A stretch of DNA of 64,000 nucleotides, taken from contig ML977006.1 of assembly GCA_010015675.1 (NCBI GenBank), forward strand, positions 285,933 through 349,932, written 5' to 3'. Each line of letters begins with the position of its first letter. The stretch's first letter is position 1. Below, in pieces: positions 10,315-22,177 of the stretch. A program made the translations under genes and the position numbers. The notes under the pieces are model-generated. The model saw only the letters and a program-made list of their open reading frames with translations, was not told the origin of the DNA and searched no databases. The stretch comes from Byssothecium circinans (Eukaryota; Ascomycota; Dothideomycetes; Pleosporales; Massarinaceae).

Positions 10315-11949
10315 GCCCTTATTAAGCAATTCATGTGACTTATTGTGTATATAATATTATAAAAGATCTTATAAGAGCTTAGATCTCTAAGAAAAGTTTC
10401 CTGCTGCTGAGCTTAAATCTCCGGTGTTAATATTACGGTGTAACGGGTATTGGGTACGCGAGTAAGTTATAGGCATTCCGTCTGCTTGTAACCACTGATT
10501 AATGTCACGGTTTAGCTGCGATCTGATTCAGCAGCGATGCTCGAGCACGGAATGGCAATAGTATTACAGTAGCCTAGCTGAGGTCAACACTAGATACAGG
10601 ACGTAGCACAAGGACAGAGAAAGAGCTCGCGTCCGGGTCGCCTGTTCCGGAACTATATCCACCTCGCGTTATCCCGTGACAATTAATGAACTTGTGAGGA
10701 CGCCTCTCCGGGGAGACAAATCCGGGGATGTCTCTCCAGGGCGACAAATCCGACCCCGGACGCCTCTCCGGGGCGACAAACCTGACTGGGACGAATCTCC
10801 CGGGACACAAATCCGGGGACGTCTCTCCGGGGCTACAAATCTGACTAGGGATTACCACTTCCCTGACGGTTCCTGACCCTACTACAAAATCTATCCTGGG
10901 AGAAACAAACACCTGCTACAGTAGAGTGCCCGTGATAAGGATACTCCGACTATTGGTGAAAAATATCGGTAAGGCGGTGTTATCCTAGCACAGGTTTGAT
11001 TAGTAATCAACCCAACCTCCGATGTTTAAAGGAAAAGTGAAAAAAACGGGGCTTTTTACCCCTATTTTCTTTGAATATGAGGGTGAACCCACCCTAATTG
11101 GTTAAATATATGACACATGTATAACGATATGTATAAGGGATAATAGTATTTTATTAGTAGCGGGCAGTTATCCTTCCACCATACAAAAACTTATACTAAT
11201 TGGATCAATTATCGCTATACTGGGGATATCCTTGTCCAGGTGACATCCTTATCACGGGCCCTCTACTGTAGCCACAAATGTGGCGAGCCGGGGTACGAGC
11301 ACCAAAAGACTGAGACCCCCGCCTGCCTGTAAAAGTGGGAGTGTGGAGAAGTGTGGAGAAGTTGGCCCCCTCATAGTCGACCGTCTGGGTCGAGCACGAC
11401 CACGAATCACAACTCAAGGGACCTTACTACGATGCCTGCTAATAAGTCAAAATGTAATGAATCGTTAACTGAGTAGGGTGGGCGAGACCCACTTGAAAAC
11501 CCCCTTTCGTACCTCGTACCTCGTACCTCGTACTCGGTCCGAAGATAAGCCCCAACAAAACAACTAGCTTAGTTTAAGCTAGCCAGCAAGCGTGGACTGC
11601 CCGGCAAATCTTTATCGATGTCGCTTGAAGTCGAGCACTTTCGCAGGTTGAATATCTTCTAGCTTCGTCCCTCATGCCAAACGACGACGACAGTCTCACC
11701 TCAATGTGCAGAGATTTACTCCTCCCCGGCCTGGTCATCGGTCAAAGGTAAGTCCTTGCTAGGCTCGATCGGCGCTAGTCGGCACAAGTTATAGAAGCTA
11801 GATGAACCACAAGGGACCAAGAGATCGGTGCTTTCTCGATAATCCCATTCCTCGGTCGCCAAGGCAGTGGAAAGATGGAAGAGGCATCTTTTCCGGCCTT
11901 CTCTAGTCTCCACCGCAACGAAAGACCGCTTGCTCACGCTGTGAAGTTG
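10315..11949. other. Gene-free DNA between the transposon block and the GH3 gene
   Basis: Base composition returns to normal after about 10320. I found no supportable gene. Short open frames near 10574-10912, 11205-11468 and 11716-12006 overlap on both strands and show no family features. The stretch holds the GC-rich tandem repeat at 10699-10848, a short CGTACCT repeat at about 11510-11535, and at its end the GH3 promoter. Confidence 0.6.
10699..10848. repeat. GC-rich tandem repeat, five units of 28-32 bp
   Basis: Five diverged units each follow the pattern GACG(C/T)CTCTCCGGGG, then a few bases, then GACAAATCCG or a variant. Unit length varies between 28 and 32 bp, so the array is not a coding repeat with a fixed frame. 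No similar array occurs elsewhere in the window. Confidence 0.8.
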
Positions 11950-11957
11950 TATATAAG
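11950..11957 (+). promoter_or_regulatory. TATA box of the GH3 gene
   Basis: TATATAAG lies 70 bp upstream of the GH3 start codon at 12027, a spacing suited to a core promoter with a short 5' leader. Functional use is inferred from position only. Confidence 0.5.
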
Positions 11958-12026
11958 GCAACCTGAGGGCCCCGACAGACAGAGCGCCAGGACAGGTTTT
12001 TTGCATCTCCCGTCTATCCTACCATC

Positions 12027-14595
12027 ATGCAATTCCTTACCAGCTTGCTCGTGCTCACGAGCACTCTATCGGCTCATGCATCGGTCGTGCCTCGCGGTCC
12101 TGCGTCGGATCAATATGTGCCCTCGATACAAGGTGACCCCCCCCCATCCCAAGAGCCTTGAATGTGAAAGAATCGCTAATCCTAATGCTCCATGTTAGAG
12201 TGGGACGACGCCCAAGCCAAGGCAGCGGCCTTTGTCGCCCAGCTCAACACGACGGAGAAAACGATCATGGTCACGGGAACGCTCCTGGATGTCGGCACAG
12301 GCTGCATCGGTCGCATCAGGCCGGTGAGTCGCCTGGGCTTCCCAGGGCTTTGCTTGTTGGACGGACCGAACGCAGTCCATCGAGCTCACCTTGTCAGCAT
12401 CTTCCCTTCGGGAATCACGATTGCGGCAAGTTGGGATCGCGAGATGATGTTCGATCGAGGACTTGCCTTGGGTCGAGAGTTCAAGGCCAAGGGAGCTCAT
12501 GTCATTCTTGGGTGAGTCAAGCGTCGTCCGGAGCGCGACAGTTCCTTTGCGTCGGTTGTGCATGGACTGACTTCGTAGACCAACAACGGGACCTCTCGGA
12601 CGTAACCCACTCGGCGGTCGGAATTGGGAGGGTTTCTCGCCCGATCCCTATCTTTCTGGGGAGGCGATCAAGTTCACCGTCATTGGTCACCAGACGGCAG
12701 GTGTGCAGACCTCCTCCAAGCACTACATCGCCAACGAACAAGAGACCATGAGATCCGATACGAAGATGCCCGATGGTACCGTGGTTGATGCTGTCTCGTC
12801 CAACATCGACGATCGTACTCTTCATGAACTGTATCTTTGGCCCTTCGCCGATGCCCTGAAAGCTGGGACCACCTCCATCATGTGCAGCTACAACCGTCTC
12901 AACGGGACCTATGCGTGCGAGGATGAGCACATGCTTACCGAGGTGCTTCGTGGAGAGCTGGGATTCCGAGGATTCGTCGTTTCGGACTGGTTTGCAACTC
13001 ACTCAACCGCCAAAGCAGCCAATGCTGGACTGGACATGGAGCAGCCGGGAGATCTCCCTCCGGGAGTGACGACCAGCCATGGAGGTGGGGGTTATTTTGG
13101 AAAGAGTCTGGAGGCTGCTGTCAAGCTAGGAAACGTAACTGAGGAGCGCCTCACCGAGATGGCAGTACGTCTTATGACGCCTTACTACGTTCTGCAACAA
13201 GATAGCCCTAGTTATCCGACCATCGATCCTTCCATGCCTTACTTGCTCGGTATCAGCAATAGTGGTTGGGATTCACCCATCGTGGCGGGCCTTGGCGTTG
13301 CTATGCCAGGTAGAGACGTTCGTGGAAACCATGGTGAGCTCATCAGGAAGTGGGGCGCATCTGCCACAGTGTTATTGAAGAACGAGAATGACCTACTTCC
13401 CTTGGGTGACAAGACATCTTCTGGTGGAAAACCAATTACGAACATCGGCGTCTTTGGTAATGCCGCATTTGACTTGGCGGAAGGGCTTGTCAATCCGCCC
13501 AACACTCCTCAAGAAGGTCCTGACATTGGAGTTCTCACGATCGGTGGTGGTGCCGGCAGTGGCCGGAACTCCTACGTAGTCTCCCCTCTCGAAGCCATCA
13601 AGGAACACGCAAAACAAAACAACGCCATCGTCCAGTACATTGGTGAGAATGGCATCATTGCTCGGAATGACTTCAGGGGCATTTACCCACGTCCCGATGT
13701 TTGCTTGGTCTTCCTCAAGTCATGGGCGTCCGAGACATATGATCGTACGTCCTTCGAACTAAGCTACAACTCCACTCTCGTGGTTAACAATGTCGCGAAG
13801 TTCTGTCAAGGCCAGACCATTGTCATTACTAATTCTGGAGGGACCAACACCATGCCATGGTCCAACAACCCTAACGTCACGGCTATCCTGGCCACGCACT
13901 ATCCTGGACAAGAAGTAGGAAATTCCATTGTTGATGTTCTCTGGGGAAAGACTGAGCCCAGCGGAAGATTGCCGTACACGGTTCCCAAAGCTGCCGCCGA
14001 TTATGATATCCCCGTGGTCAACTTGACGGGTCCAGATGGAGGTGTGGAACGTAACAGTTCCAAGTGGCAAGCAGATTTTGTGGAGAAGCAACTCATCGAC
14101 TACCGCCACTTTGACGCAAAGAACATCGAGCCATTGTACCCATTCGGCTTCGGTCTCGGATACACCACATTCAAAGTCGAGGCGGACGTTGAAGTCCGCA
14201 AGCTGGCGATGGGAAATCTGACGGATTTGCCTAATGCTGCTGCGCCAATCGAGCCTGGTGGAAACAGCGATCTTTGGACTGAGTTGCTCCACATCTCGGC
14301 TCGTGTCAGTAACACGGGTCGCCGCGCAGGCAACACTGTTGTCCAGCTGTACATGTCTTTCCCGGAGAGTGAAATCATGAAAGAGGCCCCGCTCAGAGTG
14401 CTGAGAGGATTTGAGAAGGTTAACTTGCGAGCTGGACAGTCGGGCAATGTGAACATGGTTCTCAGACGAAGAGATCTCAGTTATTGGGATGTGACTGTGC
14501 AGCAGTGGAGGATTCCTTCGGGAGATTTCACATTCTCAGTTGGTTTGAGTTCCAGAAATTTGCCTGTCAATACCACTGCCAGGATTCTTGGTTAA
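12027..14595 (+). CDS. Secreted GH3 family beta-glucosidase
   Basis: Spliced from 12027-12132, 12199-12511 and 12579-14595, giving 811 residues, the usual size of fungal GH3 beta-glucosidases. The two introns (12133-12198 and 12512-12578) keep frame, and the junctions restore the conserved IQEWDDAQ and GPLGRNPLGGRNWEGF segments. The start gives a signal peptide (MQFLTSLLVLTSTLSAHA). The GH3 N-terminal barrel carries KHY at 187-189 and GFVVSDW with the predicted nucleophile Asp276. The C-terminal sandwich domain (about 330-640) and a fibronectin-III-like end (from about 716, VSNTGRRAGNTVVQLY) follow. It should release glucose from cello-oligosaccharides or other beta-glucosides outside the cell; substrate preference cannot be read from sequence. 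A TATA box lies 70 bp upstream. The gene sits 1.7 kb from a transposon block, and a stray transposon end lies 24 bp past the stop, yet the gene itself looks intact. Confidence 0.93.
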
Positions 14596-14618
14596 ACAGG
14601 AAAGGAAGGATAAGTTAG

Positions 14619-14678
14619 TGTTGCTAAGTAATTTTACGCGGTTTAATGGTTTGCGCGGTTTGATGGTGCTTTACGTTA
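14619..14678. repeat. Solitary transposon terminal inverted repeat
   Basis: TTGCTAAGTAATTTTACGCGG, two GCGGTTTxATGGT motifs, then GCTTTACGTTA reproduces the layout of the terminal repeats at 10257-10314 and the end of element A. No partner end is seen nearby. It starts 24 bp after the GH3 stop codon and shows little C-to-T decay. Confidence 0.6.
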
Positions 14679-15633
14679 TTAGCTAAGTAGTAAATACTTA
14701 GGTCCTATATATAGAGTTCTAGGGGAAAGTCGTACTCAAGTACTACGTGAAACTTAACCAAGGGAGATGCACAGCTTGTAGTGTTATAATCTGCAAGCTA
14801 CAAGGCTTTATAGTTGTTTGAGATCACCTTTGATCGCTACCGCTTTGGATCCGTATTGGGGTTAAGGAGCCGCGCAGTGCTTATCTTGGTGAGTAAACCT
14901 TACCAGCTGCACGGCCAGGATGGCTGGCTGAAGATTTAAATACTGAAGCCATGCACTGAGTTCAACAGCTCCCTATCGTCTCAACGTCTTCGGAACAATA
15001 TGCGACTTAGTAATCCCTCATGATAGCGTGCTTCTTTCATACCTTTCCCCCCACGGCGGAGGGCAAGTGCAATGAGTGCACATGCATTCATTTTCGGGCA
15101 GGCTGATGTATCGAAGAGGCGGGCAAGAGCTGGTTACGATGGATCCCATATACACGTATATCGACCTATATTCATAATACCTTTGGAGTAACAAAGCTAT
15201 CGCAGCGGGGCGCTAAGTCTGCCAAGCCAGCAGCATCATTGCTTCGAAGTTCGAACCACACACTCCATCTCCTCTCCCACATGCACCCATCTTTTCTTCA
15301 CGTCGGCCTGCACAACAAACACCCACACCGCTGCTGGTCCGTTTGACCGCACCTTCCACCGCGCTCGCTTAGTGGCCCATGGCTCCCACGTACAGCAACA
15401 ACGGCTGATGGAAAAGAAGGACCACCCACGTCCTGCGTCTCCCAGGTACAACCCCATCATCCATTTCCTCAACTTAGCCCGCCGAGCCCTCCACACCATC
15501 AACTTCATCTCTGCACACTCGTTCACCCTCGTTCGTCTCCTCGGCAGGCACCGCGCCGTGACAACGCCTACGCCCCCCGCCGGGTCTAGTCTGGTCGCGA
15601 GCTGCCCGTCTTGTCGCGTCACAACAGGTTCTC
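14679..15633. other. Intergenic stretch upstream of UFD4
   Basis: No gene is supported. The distal half is moderately AT-rich. The last ~250 bp are C-rich with many CCCAC and CTC runs, as is common in fungal promoters and leaders. Open frames here (for example 15236-15622 on the minus strand) look like shadows of the compositional bias. Confidence 0.6.
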
Positions 15634-18600
15634 ATGTCGTCCAGAGTCACTCGCTCGTCAGCGAGGCGTTCAGCAGGTTCGAACAACGCCGCGAACCCGC
15701 CCGCTTCACCAACCCCAACCCCGCGCCAGTCGACGAGGAAACGCAAGGCCCCCGCCCGCGACTCCAGCCCCCAGCTGCCCCCCGAGCAATCCCCAGAGCG
15801 AGCCGACGCGCCGCCCGCTCGAGGCGCTCGTGCTAAGCGCGCCAAGGTCGACCCGCCAGACGCTCCTGCCCCGACTACAACAGCCCGCGCCAGGAAGGGC
15901 AAGGGAAAGTCGGCGATGTCGGCGGCTGGGTATGTCACTGATAGACGGGATGACGGTGGTGGTACGATGCTAATTGGGCGTAGACAAGCTCCCGATGGAG
16001 CCGAGGAGAAGGCCGGTCCCGCTCGCCCCTCGTCTTCGAAGCGGAGCAAGACCGACCGCAAGAATGCAGGCCAGGGTGCCGGCTCACGGAAGCCCTCGAG
16101 ACCGTCCCATGCCGAATCTCTCGCCGATGCCACGCCTTCATCTTCACGAAAAAGCGCCCGCAAGTCGACCCCCAAGAACGAGGAGGACGTCTCCATGGAA
16201 GATGCCCCCGATTCTCGCCCAGAGGACGAGACACATCCATCTGGCTCGGGGCCCGGGCGACCAGACACAAGCGACGGTAGTATCGAAGATGGGCCCCCGG
16301 GAGCATATGACGATGATGATGACGATGACGACCATCTGGCCGGCTTCTTGGGGGGTCGTAGTCTTGCTCATCTACAGCACCTGCGCCACCAGCTGGGCAT
16401 GGGTGGAATGAGCAGCACGGCTCAAAAGCTACGTCCAATCTTGGACCAGCTACGGTCCGACGACATGTCCATTCAGTTGATAGGGCTCCAGGTGCTCTCT
16501 CACGAGCTGTTGATGACCTCGGAAGATGGGCTAGCTGGGCACTTCTCCCCCGACCCCTATGTCAAGGAGCTCGTAAAGCTCATGCAGCCCAACGATTTTG
16601 GGGAAGAGAACCCAGAGATCATGCTTCTCGCCTGTCGGTGTCTAGCAAACCTCATGGAGGTTCTGCCCCCGGCAACCGCCAATGTCGTATACGGAGGCGC
16701 CGTTCCTGTCCTTTGCTCCAAGTTGCTTGAAATAAATTTCATCGATCTGGCCGAGCAGTGCCTCAGCACCCTCGAAAAGATATCCGTCGAATTCCCCGCT
16801 TCCATTGTGCGAGAAGGCGGCCTGACCGCATGTCTAACCTACCTCGATTTCTTTGCGACTAGCACACAGCGCACTGCCGTAACCACAGCTGCCAACTGCT
16901 GTCGGAACATCCCAGAAGACTCCTTCGCCACTGTACGCGATGTCATGCCCATACTGGAGAACATCCTGAACAACAACGATCAAAAGGTCGTGGAGCAGGG
17001 TTGCATCTGCGTCTCGAGAATAGTCCAGAGCTTCAGGCACTACGACAACAAGCTGGAAGAGCTCGTTAGTCCCGAGCTCCTGCGCGCCATCTTGAGGCTT
17101 CTCCTACCAGGCACTACGAACTTGATCGGACCGAACATACACACTCAATTTCTTCAGGTGCTTGCATATACTGCAAAGGCCAGTGCGCGCCTGTCTGCCG
17201 AGCTCTTCAAGATGAATATTGTTGATACGCTCTATCAGATTCTGACAGGTGTATCCCCGCCTAGTAACACTGATGACTATGCTGCCAAGATTGATACAGT
17301 GGTTATTATGCAAGCCCTCATTCACCGACCGAAAGATCAGGTCTTCGAGACCCTCAACGTTATTTGCGAGCTTCTTCCCGACGTACCTAAAGCAGGCTTA
17401 TCATATCTCGAAGATCTTCTGGACGCCGGATATCCGGGCGACCACCTGGTAACATTGTCGGACGCGCGGAAAGCTGCCAATCAGAAACGCGTCGAGCTGC
17501 TCAAAGATTGCAAAGATGAGGTCAAGCGCTTTGCGGTTATCCTGTTGCCCACCTTGACTGATGTCTACTCAAGCACCGTGAACCTCAGTGTCCGGCAAAA
17601 GGTACTGACGGCTCATTTGAAGATGCTTTCGAACCTGGATACAGAAATTCTGGAAGAGGCTCTGCGGTCAGTCCCGTATGCGTCACATCTAGCGTCAATA
17701 TTCTCTCAGCAGGATCACCCCTCGCTGGTCACGTATGCATTGCAAGCTGCGGAAATCTTGCTCAAGCGCCTTGAACCGATTTATCGGTATCAATTCTATC
17801 GCGAGGGTGTCATCTCGGAAATCTCACAACTCGCGAGCAGGCCTTGTAAGACTCTAGAATCCAGACCGAAAGAGACAAAGACCACCATCGAGGTCGAATC
17901 CGCGGGCGATTCAGGCGCAAGCTCCGGATCGATCGCTGATGCCGCTGCGGACCAAGAGACCGCAAATGATGTGGATGCTGAGATGAATTCAGAGAACGAT
18001 GAAGAGAACGAACATGGCGAACACATCGAGCCCAGTGACAACCACGACGATGACGATGATGAGTCCGATTCCGATTCTTCATCGGATCACTACGTGCCAC
18101 CCCCGATGCCGAATATTGAGGATATCATCACGTTCCGCGCAAAGAAGTTTGTCGAACTGCACGAGCAGGACAATACGGCCGCGATCCGGAACAAAGCTGT
18201 TGGAATACTAGACGACATCAAATCCCTCGCAAAAGACATCAAGCAGTGTGTCTTACATAACGGCTCCAAGGATTGCACAGAGTTGTTCACCCGCCTGGCC
18301 GCTTACTTTGTTGGCGACGCGCTGGAGAGCATTACCAGCTACGAATTGATGTCGACCAACATCGTCGAGGTGCTTTTGGAGATTTTCTCTACCCCTGTTT
18401 CTTCGTCAGGTATCGATCCGCGTCCAATATTCCTAGAGGCCTTCATGGGTTCGAGCAGTCAACGCAAGGTCAAAACTGCCAGCAGTGCCTCTCCGGACAC
18501 ACCATTTAGTATCTTGGTGGGCAAGCTGCAAGATATTCTTAGCAGGTCTGAGCATTTCGAAGTCGTCACCGTCCACCAACACTCGTATGACAGCCGTGGT

Positions 18601-21299
18601 AGTGCTACGTCGATGTTAGCCAAGCAACTTCGACTGAAACTTGTTGCCGATGAAGACTCTGGCATCCCAAAGACCTACCGCAACATCATGGTGTCCATCC
18701 ACGCTATTGCCACGTTCAAGGCGTTGGACGACTATTTGCGACCGCGCATTAGCATTGCTGAGCGGCCTCGTGCGCCTCGAAACAGAGAACAGGTTGCTGC
18801 ATACGCCCAAGCTCTTGCCGAAGGCCGCGCGCCACCGCCTCCCCACACTCCGTCTGAGTCGACTAACCGGCCTTCCTCTAAGAAAACGTCCCGGTCAAAG
18901 CCCTCAAGCTCTACAACGCCTTCACAGGCCGGGCCGAGCTCCACTCCGCAAGAGAAGCCGCGTCGTTCAAGCCGGAGGCAGCAGGCGCAAACCACTCCCC
19001 CACCTCCACCGCCAACCCTGCCACAGTCCAACAGTGATCATGACCCGGTGGAATGTGCCGATGAGGAGCGTCTTTCAGACGCCGACTCTCTCGATGAGAA
19101 CAGCGCCTTGAATGCGATTGTCGATGACTTTGAAGATGATTTGGACGAGGAAGAGCCAGATCCATCCGCCGTAAGTGTCGAGGTGGCCTCTACCGGCAAA
19201 GTGACAGCTCGCAAAGACGACGGCACCAGGGTTGCAACTCCGGTCCAAACCCAGCCCGTGACAAAGGCACCGCCTTCGCAGAATCGGTCTTCTAGTTCGT
19301 CTCGTCTGGCCTCATTGCTTGGGAGGGCGTCTGCAATGCAGGCTGCAGGCGTGCTTTCGTATGCTGCCGCTGTACAGTCCACGCCTCAGGATTGGCATAT
19401 TGAGTTCAGCGTCAATGGCCAGCCCATCTCGAATGATACGACCATTTACCGAGCTGTGCACTTCAACCAGGCCAACGATGCGCCTCATCGGACGGTGTGG
19501 AATGCCATTCATGAAATCAAGTTCAAGCGCGTCTCTGGACCTCCACCTGCGGAAACAAACGGCTGGACACCTCCGCCGGAGTCCAAGGCGGGCTCTGAGT
19601 TGCCTGTCTCACTGGACAGGCACCCTGTGACCTCGGGCATTCTACGACTGCTGAGCATCTTGCACAACCTGAACTCCAACCTGGACGACATCATCTCGGA
19701 TAATCGCGAGCTGCTCAAGGCTAATGCCGAACCTTTGTCGCAATTCGTGAACACAAAGCTCACAGCGAAATTGAATCGTCAGTTGGAGGAACCGCTGATC
19801 GTGGCTAGCAACTGTCTTCCCAGCTGGAGCGAGGATCTGGCCCGTCTATACCCCTTCTTGTTCCCCTTCGAGACACGCCACCTCTTCCTTCAATCCACGT
19901 CTTTCGGCTATTCTCGTTCCATGACTAGGTGGCAGAGCGCGCAATCGACGAGCGACACTCGACATGATCGCCATCGGGATGAGCGTCCCTTCCTGGGACG
20001 GCTGCAACGCCAAAAGGTCCGTATCTCTCGTTCGCGCATCTTGGAGTCAGCTATGAAGGTTATGCACCTGTATGGCCATTCTCCGAGTATCCTGGAAGTA
20101 GAGTACTTTGATGAGGTCGGCACTGGCCTGGGGCCCACACTTGAGTTTTATTCAACCGTCTCCAAGGAGTTCTCGAAGAAGAAGCTGAAGCTCTGGCGTG
20201 AAAACGAATCTAACCCAAGCGACGAGTATGCCTTTGGGAAGCGCGGTCTCTTCCCGGCCCCCATGAGCGCTGAATATTCCGAGACCGAGAATGGCAAGAG
20301 AGTTCTCGAGCTATTCAGGGTTCTCGGCAAGTTTGCTGCCCGCTCTATGCTGGACTCTAGGATCATTGACGTTTCCTTCAACCCGACATTCTTCCGCGTC
20401 GGTGAGGGTAGTGCTGTCGCACCCTCGTTTGGCGCTGTCAAATCGGTAGACCATGACCTAGCCAAGTCCCTGAAGCTATTGAAGCGCTTTGCGGACACTA
20501 AGAGGAGTATTGACGAAGACGCTACTCTGTCACCAGCCCAGAAATCCGAAGCCCGCAGCAATATCGTTATCCAAGAGTGTCGGGTTGAGGACCTTGCCCT
20601 AGACTTTACCCTACCAGGGTACGCGATCAACCTAACCGAGGGCGGAAGCGATACGCCAGTGACGATTGACAACGTCGATGCTTATGTTGACGCCGTTGTG
20701 GATTTCACACTCGGATCTGGTATTCAACGCCAGGTAGACTCTTTCCGAGCAGGCTTTTCAGAAGTCTTCCCGTACTCTGCACTGAGGGCGTTTACACCGG
20801 CTGAGCTCGTCATGTTGTTTGGGCGTGTCGATGAAGACTGGTCTCTCGAGAGTAAGTTTTCATCCTTCTTAACGTGGTATGAAACGCTAACATGTGGTAG
20901 CTCTGATGGATTCGATCAAGGCAGACCATGGTTACAACCTAGACAGTAAGAGTGTCCGCAATTTGCTGCAAGCCATGAGCGAGTTTTCGGCTACGCAACG
21001 CCGGAACTTTTTGCAATTCATCACGGGCAGTCCCAAGCTGCCCATTGGAGGTACGTTCCAACTACGCTTTCTATTTTCATGATTTTTCTAACCTTTTTGC
21101 AGGCTTCAAAGCACTCACTCCCATGTTCACCGTCGTCTGTAAGCCGAGCGAGCCACCGTTTACCTCCGACGACTACCTTCCGAGTGTCATGACCTGCGTC
21201 AACTACCTCAAGATGCCAGACTACAGCACCATGGATATCCTCAAGGAGAAATTGAGCACGGCGATTCAGGAAGGCCAGGGCGCTTTCCATCTTTCCTAG
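15634..21299 (+). CDS. UFD4: HECT-type E3 ubiquitin ligase, UFD4/TRIP12 family
   Basis: Spliced from 15634-20851, 20901-21050 and 21103-21299 (1,854 residues). Both introns fall inside the HECT domain and keep frame (EDWSLET-LMDSI and LPIGGFKAL). The N-terminus is basic and Ser/Pro-rich, then acidic (poly-Asp near 225-235). An armadillo/HEAT-like region follows, roughly 245-720 (LRPILDQLRSDD, LACRCLANLMEVLP, VVEQGCICVSRIV). Next come acidic and low-complexity linkers, and a HECT domain fills the last ~370 residues. The catalytic cysteine is predicted at 1821 in VMTCVNYLKMP, 34 residues from the end, where HECT enzymes place it. The C-terminus GAFHLS is typical of the family. In yeast Ufd4 handles ubiquitin-fusion and N-degron substrates and binds the proteasome; the same role here is inferred. 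No WWE domain was recognised, as expected for fungal members. Confidence 0.93.
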
Positions 21300-22177
21300 A
21301 TCAGAATACGAAGAGGCAAATTGGGCATAGGCGTGGCTGCAGGTGCGGGCAAGGCTGGATCCCTACAAACGACAAATCCGCATTATCAAGGGTCTGGCGC
21401 ACATCGGTATCTTAGTGTGGGGAGTATTCCAAAATTCTTTCTCTGGTGCATAGGATGGAGATCCGGGACTGTTCTTTCCTTCCCCCGAAAATGGTTATAT
21501 TAAGTGTCTCCTTCCCCTCGACCAGTGAGGGAGACCTTGCATCTGGACACAAAATAAGTCCTTGGGCGTTTTTATGATTGTAACATTCCATAGCGTATCC
21601 CTGATGCGAGGGTCAAATGACTCCCCCTCCCTCCCCTTAGACTCGTTAAGTACGATAATTTCATGGCTGGCGTTTGCTGACATGTACGGTATCTTTGCTT
21701 CCGTTGATGCTATCAATTGTAAACTGCTTAATTAATGTATATTGGAATGCTTTGATACTACTCATCCTGGGCCTAAAATTATCCACGGCAAGATCAGCGT
21801 GCGTAGAAACCCTACGAGGATTTTCATGCCTAGCGGAGAGTTGCGTTGCCGTGGTGCGTAATAAACTTCCCAACTACTCGTGCTGAGGCAGCTGGGCTCA
21901 GGTTGATTACATAATTTGATATACTAGTGGCGGGGACTCGTGCGGGTGTAGCACCAGCCACACCGATTAACCACTCACGAGCGGAGGGGCTGATGCATGA
22001 GACAAGATTATCCCACTACAGTTCACCTAGACTTGTATCACGACGTACACGATCCTAAATTTATCACTACACCGGATCTACAGCTAGTCAATTCTACGAC
22101 CTTTCTACCCGTCTTTATAGATTTGAGCATGCACACGTCTACGTATAGAATATCCCGTAAGCAGTCGAAGATCAAAA
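21300..22177. other. Intergenic stretch between UFD4 and the CUE-SMR gene
   Basis: No gene is supported. The first part is probably the UFD4 3' untranslated region and the last ~200 bp the promoter and leader of the next gene. Short open frames on both strands have no recognisable features. Confidence 0.6.

Noticed and set aside
12133..12198. GH3 gene as a frameshifted pseudogene
   Set aside because: Taking 12133-12198 as an intron restores the conserved IQEWDD junction with an intact signal peptide, so no frameshift is needed.
15474..16268. 264-codon minus-strand frame over the start of UFD4
   Set aside because: Antisense shadow of the GC-rich UFD4 N-terminus; no features of its own.
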